From UBA10365 sp041441915 (GTDB taxonomy: Bacteria > Pseudomonadota > Alphaproteobacteria > Rhodobacterales > Rhodobacteraceae): a DNA stretch of 64,000 nt. Location of the stretch: positions 71,514-135,513 of the forward strand of contig JASDRS010000026.1 of NCBI GenBank assembly GCA_041441915.1, written 5' to 3'. Below are positions 45,218 through 52,975 of this stretch, in pieces. Numbering within the stretch: the stretch's first letter is position 1; the number at the start of each line of letters is the position of its first letter. Position numbers and translations under genes: made by a program. Below the pieces are notes generated by a model that saw only the letters and a list, made by a program, of their open reading frames with translations, had not been told where the DNA came from and did not search any database.

Positions 45218-45661
45218 ATGAAAAAAATACTATTGAGCAGCAGCCTAATTGCGATTGTGGTTTTTGGGGTTCCTTCTGTTGGTGCGCTCGCAAAAGAAGG
45301 ACTGCGCGGCGGTAATTCTTTAATTGAACTGAGTAAAAATTTTACGAAAATTGATATAAACGGAGACGGTTCCCTAAGCAGCGGAGAAATTATCACCTAT
45401 AGTAAAGTGCAAATGACGGCACTTGATACCAATGGTGACGGAGTGGTCGATGCAGACGAACTGAGCATAAAAATCATACAGCGCATCAATACTATGGCCG
45501 CGGACCGCAGGGCCAGGATGATTGCCAAGGTTGATAAAGATGGAAGTGTCACTTTAGGTGCTGACGAATTTCCAGGAATAGGCGTGCCAGAACACACGCT
45601 TGAACGCATTGATCGAAATGAAGATGGTGCACTCAGCATTGAGGAACTGACTGCTGCCTGA
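45218..45661 (+). CDS. Secreted EF-hand calcium-binding protein
   Basis: 147 residues with a signal peptide (MKKILLSSSLIAIVVFGVPSVGALAK in two parts, cleavage near residue 25). Four EF-hand-like loops follow: DINGDGSLSSGE, DTNGDGVVDADE, DKDGSVTLGADE (shortened) and DRNEDGALSIEE. Probably a periplasmic Ca2+ binder. It is followed at 8 bases by the remnant of a heavy-metal-sensor-like gene, a pairing I recall from other Rhodobacteraceae. Confidence 0.85.
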   Translation: MKKILLSSSLIAIVVFGVPSVGALAKEGLRGGNSLIELSKNFTKIDINGDGSLSSGEIITYSKVQMTALDTNGDGVVDADELSIKIIQRINTMAADRRARMIAKVDKDGSVTLGADEFPGIGVPEHTLERIDRNEDGALSIEELTAA

Positions 45662-45668
45662 TCGTGCC

Positions 45669-45989
45669 ATGACTTTTGGTGCTTATACACAGGCTTTAAG
45701 CTCTGAAAGCCGCAGAGAATTACGTCACGCTTTTAAGCAAAGAGGGTTTGATAGAGGTGATATGCGCATGCCGTTGCAAGAGGCCGTAACAGTACTTCGT
45801 GCTGACACCTTTGACCCCAAAGTTTTTTCGGCCTTGCTAGACAGATAGGCCAAGACAGTGGCGCGGCGCTTTGAAATGGGTCAGGCCCTGATCGTTGAAC
45901 ATGTGGCGGCTCTGCCTGAAGCAGAACGATTGGTTTTTGTCGTTCGCTTGGAAGAGATAATCATGCATCGGCAAGCGCCCAAAAATTAA
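45669..45989 (+). pseudogene. Broken periplasmic heavy-metal-sensor-like gene
   Basis: A 107-codon frame beginning MTFGAYTQALSSESRRELR and ending AALPEAERLVFVVRLEEI matches the helical part of periplasmic heavy-metal-sensor (CpxP/Spy-like) proteins of Rhodobacteraceae. It is interrupted by TAG at 45846-45848 (codon 60), where LLDR-stop-AKTVARRFEMGQALI suggests a former CAG. The N-terminal membrane anchor usual for the family is also missing. So the gene has lost both ends of function. Confidence 0.7.
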
Positions 45990-46165
45990 TGTGATTAATC
46001 GCCACCCTGTCAATAATAGGAATGCGCCCAATCATTTATTGCCTATTTTCTGATGCTTTTGATTTTATTTCTCTAAACGGTTAAGATATTGTTTTCAAAG
46101 GTCAGTAAAGCGTTCTAAGTTCAACTGCGATCAGGACTTCTTAAGCTGATGCATTTAGGATTAAA

Positions 46166-46456
46166 ATGGCGAAATCTTCTGAACAGGCGATCATCTTAGC
46201 GCTGCAGGCCCTAACCTGGATCACTGCTAATGAGGAAGTTTTGCCGGTTTTTATGGCTACAAGTGGGGCGTCGGGCACAGATTTGGCTCAGGGTGCGCGC
46301 AATCCTGCCTTTTTGGCGGCGGTTTTGGATTTTTTACTACTCGATGATCAAACTGTTATTGGATTTTGTGACAGTGAGGCGTTGCCTTATGATGCGCCCA
46401 TGCGCGCAAGACTTGCGCTTCCGGGTTGCGCTTCTGAAAATAATATTGATTTTTGA
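46166..46456 (+). CDS. DUF3572 domain protein
   Basis: A 96-residue alpha-helical protein: ALQALTWITANEEVLPVFMATSG, GARNPAFLAAVLDFLLLDDQTVIGF and CDSEALPYDAP fit the DUF3572 family of alphaproteobacteria. Function unknown. It lies 24 bases before the HAD hydrolase gene on the same strand and may share its transcript. Confidence 0.85.
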   Translation: MAKSSEQAIILALQALTWITANEEVLPVFMATSGASGTDLAQGARNPAFLAAVLDFLLLDDQTVIGFCDSEALPYDAPMRARLALPGCASENNIDF

Positions 46457-46480
46457 CAATAGCTTAGGCTAAGGGCAGAT

Positions 46481-47179
46481 ATGAAAAAAGTGCTTCACGG
46501 GCTTCTTTTTGACAAAGACGGTACATTATTCGATTTTGCGCAAAGTTGGGGGCAGTGCATGGCCTTAATTTTGGGTGCATTGACCGAAGATGAAGGCAAA
46601 CAAAATCATTTAGGTAAGTTGGTTGGGTTTGATTTGGCACAAATGTGCTTTGTGCCGAACAGTCTGTTTATTGCGGGCACGGTGGCTGAAACGGCTTCTG
46701 TTATGGCGCGCCACCTTCCAAATCATACAGAGAAAGGCATCATCGCCCTTATTCGGTCCTTTGCCGTTCAATCTAAAATGGTCCCAGTGGTGCCCTTGGT
46801 TCCTTTGATGCAAGTGTTTCGCTCTCTTGGTCTGAAACTTGGTGTTGCCACCAATGACAATTATGATACCGCCCGTTCGCATTTAAGTGTGTCCGGGCTT
46901 TTGCCTTATCTCGATTTTGTTGCAGGTGCCGATTCTGGCTTTGGAGCCAAACCAGAGACTGGAATGCTTTTGGCTTTTGCAAATGAAATGGCACTTGAGC
47001 CATCTCATGTGGCTATGGTGGGTGACAGCCACCACGACCTTTTGGCAGGGCGTTCGGCAGGTATGATGACGGTGGGAATTTTAACCGGTATTGCCACAGA
47101 AAACGAACTAAAAGATCTGGCTGATGTGGTCTTGCCAGATATTAGCGTCTTGCCTGAATGGCTTTCACAGTTGCACTAA
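46481..47179 (+). CDS. HAD-family hydrolase (phosphoglycolate phosphatase-like)
   Basis: 232 residues. The HAD motif I nucleophile is LFDKDGTLFDF near residues 8-18; motif II is VATNDN, motif III lies at GAKPETGM and motif IV at MVGDSHHDLLAGR. The helical cap between motifs I and II is of the phosphoglycolate phosphatase type, but the true substrate cannot be read. Follows DUF3572. Confidence 0.88.
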   Translation: MKKVLHGLLFDKDGTLFDFAQSWGQCMALILGALTEDEGKQNHLGKLVGFDLAQMCFVPNSLFIAGTVAETASVMARHLPNHTEKGIIALIRSFAVQSKMVPVVPLVPLMQVFRSLGLKLGVATNDNYDTARSHLSVSGLLPYLDFVAGADSGFGAKPETGMLLAFANEMALEPSHVAMVGDSHHDLLAGRSAGMMTVGILTGIATENELKDLADVVLPDISVLPEWLSQLH

Positions 47180-47644
47180 ACTGCTTAAAATCCCAAATAT
47201 GACACTATCATGTTGTTAAAATTGAATTAAATTTTTGCCTTTTAGGGCAAGCTCACTCTAAATAACGAGGCAATACATGAGTGGAGATCAAATCCGCCGA
47301 TGCCACGAGTGGGGGCGTGCAGGCCATCAAGCCCGCGTCGGTACCGCCGCAATTACCGAAGTGGTTGGGGTGAATAGTTCTTTGGCAGCCAACATATGAA
47401 AGGCCGCTATTTCAACGCATGTTATAGTTTCATTGCATCAGACAGGCGTAACTGTAAAGCGTAGGAGGCGAGCGGTACCATCTCCACCGTGGAGCGCGGA
47501 TCGTATTTATAAAGACATTCTAGACAGCTTTTTGCTTGCTCCGATGGAATAAAAATATTGCTTCGCTCTCAAAAAGTTTGTGAGGAAAAGTAAAGTCGAG
47601 GGAGGCGCGCCTACGGATTACTAAGTAATGGGGGCTAGAATGCC
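47180..47644 (+). other. Gene-poor stretch with a stop-interrupted small frame
   Basis: 465 bases between the HAD gene and thyX. An ATG at 47277 with GAGG at 47267-47270 opens a frame that reads HEWGRAGHQARVGTAAITEV and stops at TGA 47397-47399. The same frame continues open to TAA at 47550-47552 (GVTVKRRRRAVPSPPWSADR, IYKDILDSFLLAPME). If coding, it is another small gene with one nonsense codon. I do not recognise the product; an XdhC-like start is a weak guess. Confidence 0.3.
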
Positions 47645-48550
47645 CTATTTCAAAACGTTTTCAAACTCGCGCCATTCGCCCTTACTCATACCGGAAGTTT
47701 CTTGGGTGACTAACTCACCCGACAGTTTGCGTTTGATTACTCTCAGCGCAGTCGACGATAGCGAGACCCCGCCCATGCGGTAATCTTCAAACGCGGCAAA
47801 GGCATATGGTACCCAGTCGCGCACGCAGGCAGCGATAGCGTCGGCATAAACCCGGATTTCATATTGCGCATGGGCATCTGCCCGCAGGCGCAAAAAGTGG
47901 AAAAGATTATGCAGATCAATTTTCCAATACCATTGGGTATAGGTGCTCATCGGCAGGTTCATCCGTGCCAATTCGCGCGCCAGGCCCTGCTGGCCATCTT
48001 GGCTCAGCATGGTTTCGTAATTGTCAAAAGCGCGACCTGCGTCGTATTTTAGAAATTCGAGAACGCGTGTGGCCTCTGCTCCTTCTAGGACGTCACCGCG
48101 GCCTTGGTTGTTGACCACTGATTGCGCGGCCAATTGGCTGGGTTCGGGAATGTAAAACTCGCGGTCTAGAATAGAATAGCGGGCAGAATATTCATTCACA
48201 TTTGCGGTGCGGTGGCGAATCCACTGACGGGCCACAAAAACGGGCAGTTTGACATGCAGTTTGATTTCGCACATCTCGAACGGCGTTGAGTGCCAATGGC
48301 GCATCAAATAGCGGATCAGGCCATCATCATTTTGCACGTGTTTGGTGCCTGCGCCGTAGCTGACGCGGGCGGCTTGCACGATGGCATCATCATCGCCCAT
48401 ATAGTCGATCACACGGATAAACCCGTGATCAAGCACTTCATGCGCATGGTAAAGATGCTTTTCCATGCCCTCTGATACTGTGCGCAGCGTAAGCTTAGGT
48501 TCCCTGCGGGCAGCAACTATTAAGTTGCGTTGGTCGTTAGTCAGAGACAT
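47645..48550 (-). CDS. thyX: FAD-dependent thymidylate synthase
   Basis: 301 residues; makes dTMP from dUMP with FADH2 and methylenetetrahydrofolate. The ThyX motif RHRTANVNEYSARYS is present, as are MPMSTYTQWYWKIDLHNLFHFL-type residues (given in parts: QWYWKIDLHN, HFLRLRADAHAQYEIR). The ATG at 48550 follows AAAGG; an in-frame TTG at 48565 would add five residues. Divergent from gloA. Confidence 0.96.
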   Translation of the reverse strand: MSLTNDQRNLIVAARREPKLTLRTVSEGMEKHLYHAHEVLDHGFIRVIDYMGDDDAIVQAARVSYGAGTKHVQNDDGLIRYLMRHWHSTPFEMCEIKLHVKLPVFVARQWIRHRTANVNEYSARYSILDREFYIPEPSQLAAQSVVNNQGRGDVLEGAEATRVLEFLKYDAGRAFDNYETMLSQDGQQGLARELARMNLPMSTYTQWYWKIDLHNLFHFLRLRADAHAQYEIRVYADAIAACVRDWVPYAFAAFEDYRMGGVSLSSTALRVIKRKLSGELVTQETSGMSKGEWREFENVLK

Positions 48551-48710
48551 GGTTTGGCCTTTCAACAGTTGACTCGACTTATACCATATATAGTCATATG
48601 GACTAGGGTAAACTACTATAATATGAGTCAGTTGGATTTAAAAAATTAGATTTTGGCTTATTAGCGGCGCGAAATATGCTATATTTATAGTGAAAAAAAA
48701 TGGAGATTTC

Positions 48711-49139
48711 ATGGCGATTACATATTTACATACGATGGTGCGGGTGTTGGACTTGAATGCTTCTATGGCATTTTACGCCCTGTTGGGTTTAAAGCAAACG
48801 CGGCGTTATGACGATGAAAAGGGCCGCTTTTCCCTGATTTTCATGACACCCCCTGATCAGCCTGATTGCCATGTGGAATTGACCTATAATTGGGATGGGG
48901 ACACGGGCATGCCGTCAGACAGTCGGCATTTTGGCCATTTGGCGTTTGCGGTGGATAATATCCATGATATCTGCGCCCGTTTGCATGCCAATGGCATAGT
49001 GATCAACCGCCCTCCACGTGATGGGCGTATGGCCTTTGTACGCAGCCCCGACAATATTTCGGTTGAACTGTTGCAAGCGGGAGAACCTTTGGCTCCTACT
49101 GAACCTTGGGCGAGTATGCCCAGCACCAGCCATTGGTAA
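48711..49139 (+). CDS. gloA: Lactoylglutathione lyase (glyoxalase I)
   Basis: 142 residues; converts the methylglyoxal-glutathione hemithioacetal to lactoylglutathione, which fits the presence of glutathione synthesis in this genome. YLHTMVRVLDLNASMAFY (first His metal ligand), VELTYNW (Glu), FGHLAFAVDNI (His) and SPDNISVELLQ (Glu) supply the metal sites. Start chosen at 48711 with GGAG upstream. Confidence 0.94.
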   Translation: MAITYLHTMVRVLDLNASMAFYALLGLKQTRRYDDEKGRFSLIFMTPPDQPDCHVELTYNWDGDTGMPSDSRHFGHLAFAVDNIHDICARLHANGIVINRPPRDGRMAFVRSPDNISVELLQAGEPLAPTEPWASMPSTSHW

Positions 49140-49156
49140 AACAGGCCTTATCCTGC

Positions 49157-50254
49157 TCAGGGTTGCGGCGACCCCCATGTGGTCATCACATCGTTGCCAA
49201 TGGTTTGGGTTGCCAGCTGTTGCCAGCCCGTGGCTTGGCTGAGTGCAGTTAAGTGAAGTTGCCCCAGGACTGCTTGGCTTTCGTTGCCAAGGGTTAGGCC
49301 TGCGTTGAAGGTCACGATTTGATCAACCAATTTTGCACTTATCAACCCAGCCGCCAATGTGGGGCCACCTTCGCATAAAATACGCGTGAGGCCAAGTTCT
49401 GCGAGTTTGCTAAACGCTTTTTGCAGATCAATATTTGAACCTTTGCCCTGGCACGGAACCAAAATAGCACCTCGCTCAGCCCAAGCGCTTTGCATTGATT
49501 GTGGTGCAAAATTACTGTGCACCAGCCAAAGCGGCGCTTCTTGTGACAGACTCTGCCCAAGGCGGCTGTTTATAGGCAAGCTCAGGCGTGGATCAATCAC
49601 TATGCGCAAAGGCTGCGGTACCGCACCCATGTTGCGCACCTGCAAATCTGGATCATCGTCCCGCGCTGTGCCAGCACCAACTAAAACTGCATCATGCGAC
49701 AGGCGCATGGCTTGCACATTCTGGCGTGCCAAAGGCCCTGTTATCCAGCGGCTTTCGCCCGAGGCCATCGCCGCCCGCCCATCCAGGCTTTGCGCCATTT
49801 TCAACGTGACAAAGGGCAATCCTTGGGTCACACGTTTTAAAAACCCAGCATGATCTTGCCGAGCTTCGGCTGCCAAAACATCTTTGGTGACCAAAATACC
49901 CGCGTCTTTTAGCATCTCGTGACCCTTGCCCGCCACACGCGGGTCGGGGTCGGTCAGGGCCGTGACAACCCGTGCTACGCCGGCGTCGATCATGGCCCTC
50001 GCGCAGGGGGGGGTTTTGCCAGCATGGGCGCAAGGCTCTAGCGTGACATAGGCGGTTGCACCCTGAGTCTCATCTCGGGCCATAGCAAGGGCCATAGTTT
50101 CGCCATGTGGCCGACCAAAGCTTTGCGTCACACCACGCCCGATCACGCGGCCTTCTTTCACCAAAACGCAACCTACAGCTGGATTAGGCCAAACCCGCCC
50201 TAAGGCGCGCCGACCATGGGCTAGCGCATGGGCCATGTGATCGCTGTCCCTCAC
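49157..50254 (-). CDS. ribD: Bifunctional riboflavin deaminase/reductase RibD
   Basis: 365 residues: an N-terminal cytidine-deaminase-like domain (zinc ligands in RPHGETMAL and EPCAHAGKTPPCARAM) and a C-terminal reductase domain (FVTLKMAQSLDGRAAM, SRWITGPLARQNVQAMR, RILCEGGPTLAAGLI). Catalyses two steps of riboflavin synthesis. GTG start at 50254 overlaps the nrdR stop (GTGA), so nrdR-ribD are cotranscribed, a common order in alphaproteobacteria. Confidence 0.96.
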   Translation of the reverse strand: MRDSDHMAHALAHGRRALGRVWPNPAVGCVLVKEGRVIGRGVTQSFGRPHGETMALAMARDETQGATAYVTLEPCAHAGKTPPCARAMIDAGVARVVTALTDPDPRVAGKGHEMLKDAGILVTKDVLAAEARQDHAGFLKRVTQGLPFVTLKMAQSLDGRAAMASGESRWITGPLARQNVQAMRLSHDAVLVGAGTARDDDPDLQVRNMGAVPQPLRIVIDPRLSLPINSRLGQSLSQEAPLWLVHSNFAPQSMQSAWAERGAILVPCQGKGSNIDLQKAFSKLAELGLTRILCEGGPTLAAGLISAKLVDQIVTFNAGLTLGNESQAVLGQLHLTALSQATGWQQLATQTIGNDVMTTWGSPQP

Positions 50255-50718
50255 ACTTCGTTCAAAGTTGATGGGCGCAATTCTGAAACGAATTTGTCGA
50301 AATCATCGGCCGCTTGGAAGTTTTTATAGACTGAGGCGAACCGCACATAAGCCACTGTATCTATGCGTGCCAATGTTTCCATTACGATATCGCCAATCGT
50401 GCCCGAGGGAATATCTGTATCGCCTAAAGATTCAAGCCGCCGCACAATGCCTGAAATCATTTGATCGATCCGTTCTGGTTCGATCGGGCGTTTTTGCATC
50501 GAAATACGAATCGCACGTTCCAATTTATTTCGGTCAAAATCTTCACGTTTTCCTGAAGATTTAATCACAACCAGATCTCGCAACTGCACGCGTTCATAGG
50601 TGGTAAAGCGCCCGCCACAGGCCGAACAAAAGCGCCGCCTGCGGATCGAGACGTGATCTTCAGCGGGGCGACTGTCTTTCACTTGGGTATCAATATTTCC
50701 ACAAAATGGGCAGCGCAT
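50251..50718 (-). CDS. nrdR: Transcriptional repressor NrdR
   Basis: 155 residues; a zinc-ribbon (MRCPFCGNIDTQVKDSRPAE, CSACGGRFTTYE) plus an ATP-cone (VVIKSSGKREDFDRNKLERAI in parts) repressor of ribonucleotide reductase genes. The start at 50718 is better spaced from the G-run upstream than the ATG at 50724. Three copies of a CCCCTATTT-type motif lie in its upstream region. Confidence 0.96.
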   Translation of the reverse strand: MRCPFCGNIDTQVKDSRPAEDHVSIRRRRFCSACGGRFTTYERVQLRDLVVIKSSGKREDFDRNKLERAIRISMQKRPIEPERIDQMISGIVRRLESLGDTDIPSGTIGDIVMETLARIDTVAYVRFASVYKNFQAADDFDKFVSELRPSTLNEV

Positions 50719-50753
50719 TGCCATCCCCCTTTTTCAAATACATTAGGGCGCGC

Positions 50754-50875
50754 ACCCCTATTTTGGGATAACTATAGGGTGAACTGATATAGATTGGGTA
50801 GTTTTTTTTGCCGCCCCCTATATTTGGGGGTACAACTGTTGCATCTGCGACTCAGTTTTGCGAAATAGGGGGGGC
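50754..50875. repeat. Three CCCCTATTT-type motifs between nrdR and rpoD
   Basis: ACCCCTATTTTGGG (50754-50767), CCCCCTATATTTGGGGG (50814-50830, nearly palindromic) and, on the other strand, GCCCCCCCTATTTC (50862-50875). The first two have matching G-runs on the far side. They fall in the nrdR upstream region and just beyond the rpoD stop. Function is not recognised; possible protein binding sites or parts of small hairpins. Confidence 0.4.
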
Positions 50876-50883
50876 AAAATCAC

Positions 50884-52875
50884 TTATTGATCTAGAAAAC
50901 TACGCAATTTTCGGCTGCGGCTTGGATGTTTAAGCTTTCGTAGAGCCTTAGCTTCGATTTGGCGAATGCGTTCGCGCGTGACAGAGAACTGTTGGCCCAC
51001 CTCTTCCAACGTGTGGTCTGTGTTCATACCAATGCCAAATCGCATCCGTAAAACCCGTTCTTCGCGCGGCGTTAGGCTGGCCAAAACGCGTGTAGTGGTT
51101 TCTTTTAGATTTTCTTGGATAGCGCTATCAAGTGGCAAGATCGCATTTTTATCTTCGATGAAATCGCCTAGTTGGCTGTCTTCTTCGTCACCAATTGGAG
51201 TTTCGAGGGAAATAGGCTCTTTGGCGATTTTCATCACCTTACGCACTTTTTCTAAAGGCATTTGTAGCTTTTCGGCCAATTCTTCTGGCGTGGGTTCACG
51301 GCCAATCTCATGCAACATCTGGCGGCCCGTGCGCACCAGTTTATTGATCGTTTCAATCATGTGAACAGGAATACGAATGGTGCGGGCTTGATCGGCGATT
51401 GAACGCGTGATCGCTTGACGGATCCACCAAGTCGCATAGGTTGAAAATTTATAGCCCCGACGATATTCGAATTTATCAACAGCCTTCATTAGGCCTATAT
51501 TGCCTTCTTGAATAAGATCAAGAAATTGCAAGCCGCGGTTGGTATATTTTTTTGCAATCGAGATAACTAAACGCAAATTAGCTTCGACCATTTCTTTTTT
51601 AGCTTGCCGGGCTTCTTTTTCGCCTTTTTGTACTTGATTGACGATACGGCTAAATTCAGAAATATCCACGCCAACATATTGTCCAACAGATGACATCTCG
51701 GCGCGCCATTCGTCAACTTTTTCGCGCGATTTTTCCATCAGCGCTTGCCATCCACGCCCAGGCTTTGCCGCCATACGGTCTGCCCAAAGGGGGTCAAGTT
51801 CATACCCTCGGTATTCATCAATAAATTCTCGTCGATTGATGCGCGCGGCGTCAGCCAATTTGACCATGGCTGAATTGATCGACATGATTTTGCTATTGAT
51901 CCCGTAAAGCTGGTCGATCAAAGCTTCTATCCGGTTGTTGTGCAGGTGCAACCCATTGACTAGAAGCACTATTTCGGAACGAAGCGTTTGGTATTTGCTT
52001 TCGTCAGTTTTGGAAAAATACGCAGCATCAATCATCGTAGCTTCCATACGCAAATCTTGCATTTCTGCCAGTTTTGAATAGTTATTTGCTATCACGTCTA
52101 GGGTTTCGAGCACACGCGGTTTAAGCATCGCTTCCATTGCAGCGAGTGATATTGCATTTTCTTCATCATCTTCATCATCGTCATTATCATTACTGTCTAT
52201 AGGCTTGCCATCTGCGTCAAGCTCTTGTGCGGCCTCTCCGTTGGACCCTGGCGCACTCTTCGCCAAGCCCACATTGTTCAAGCCGCCTTCTTCAAGATCT
52301 TCTTCCCCATCTCCTGAACGGCCAAAGGTCGCGTCAAGATCGATCACGTCACGCAACAAAACATCTTCACTTAGTAGCTCGTCGCGCCAAATAGTGATTG
52401 CTTGGAATGTCAGTGGACTTTCACAAAGCCCCAGGGTCATCGTATTGTGACCAGCTTCGATGCGTTTGGCAATCGCAATTTCGCCTTCGCGCGACAGAAG
52501 TTCAACCGACCCCATCTCGCGTAGATACATCCGCACGGGGTCATCAGTGCGATCAAGTACTTCACCCGTACCCGAAGACATAGCCACTTCGCGTGACGTC
52601 GACAGTTCGACCAACTCGCCTACACTTTCGCCATCTTCGCCTTCTTCGTTTTCAATGACATTTATACCCATTTCTGACAGCATGGACATTACATCTTCGA
52701 TTTGCTCGGAAGAGACTTGTTCGGGTGGCAACACGGAATTGAGCTGATCATAGGTTATATAACCGCGCTCGCGCGCGTCAGATATCATCCGCTTGACGGC
52801 TGCCTGCGACATATCAAGGGATGCGTCTACATCACTGTCGTCAAGCTTGGTGTCGTCGTTATCTTTGACTGCCAT
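50884..52875 (-). CDS. rpoD: RNA polymerase primary sigma factor RpoD
   Basis: 663 residues. Region 1.1 is in the N-terminal part (ISDARERGYITYDQLNSVLP), followed by a long acidic spacer (NDNDDDEDDEENAIS near residue 228) and region 1.2-2 (DPVRMYLREMGSVELLSREGE, NLRLVISIAKKYTNRGLQFLDLIQ in parts, KFSTYATWWIRQAITR). The C-terminal regions 3-4 include RVLRMRFGIGMNTDHTLEEVG and TRERIRQIEAKALRKLKHP. Housekeeping sigma-70. It lies directly downstream of dnaG on the same strand, part of the classic macromolecular-synthesis cluster. Confidence 0.97.
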   Translation of the reverse strand: MAVKDNDDTKLDDSDVDASLDMSQAAVKRMISDARERGYITYDQLNSVLPPEQVSSEQIEDVMSMLSEMGINVIENEEGEDGESVGELVELSTSREVAMSSGTGEVLDRTDDPVRMYLREMGSVELLSREGEIAIAKRIEAGHNTMTLGLCESPLTFQAITIWRDELLSEDVLLRDVIDLDATFGRSGDGEEDLEEGGLNNVGLAKSAPGSNGEAAQELDADGKPIDSNDNDDDEDDEENAISLAAMEAMLKPRVLETLDVIANNYSKLAEMQDLRMEATMIDAAYFSKTDESKYQTLRSEIVLLVNGLHLHNNRIEALIDQLYGINSKIMSINSAMVKLADAARINRREFIDEYRGYELDPLWADRMAAKPGRGWQALMEKSREKVDEWRAEMSSVGQYVGVDISEFSRIVNQVQKGEKEARQAKKEMVEANLRLVISIAKKYTNRGLQFLDLIQEGNIGLMKAVDKFEYRRGYKFSTYATWWIRQAITRSIADQARTIRIPVHMIETINKLVRTGRQMLHEIGREPTPEELAEKLQMPLEKVRKVMKIAKEPISLETPIGDEEDSQLGDFIEDKNAILPLDSAIQENLKETTTRVLASLTPREERVLRMRFGIGMNTDHTLEEVGQQFSVTRERIRQIEAKALRKLKHPSRSRKLRSFLDQ

Positions 52876-52975
52876 TTGTACTCCTAGGGTCTTTAGAGGC
52901 CGAATCAGTTAGACTTAAACGAATCAATAATTCGAAAAGTCATTCAATAACGCGAATCACGACGAGGGGAAGGGG

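Noticed and set aside
50803..50830. Terminator for rpoD from T8 and a C5/G5 hairpin
   Set aside because: The T-run lies on the left of the hairpin on the plus strand, so for the leftward rpoD transcript it reads as A-run; the orientation is wrong for both strands.
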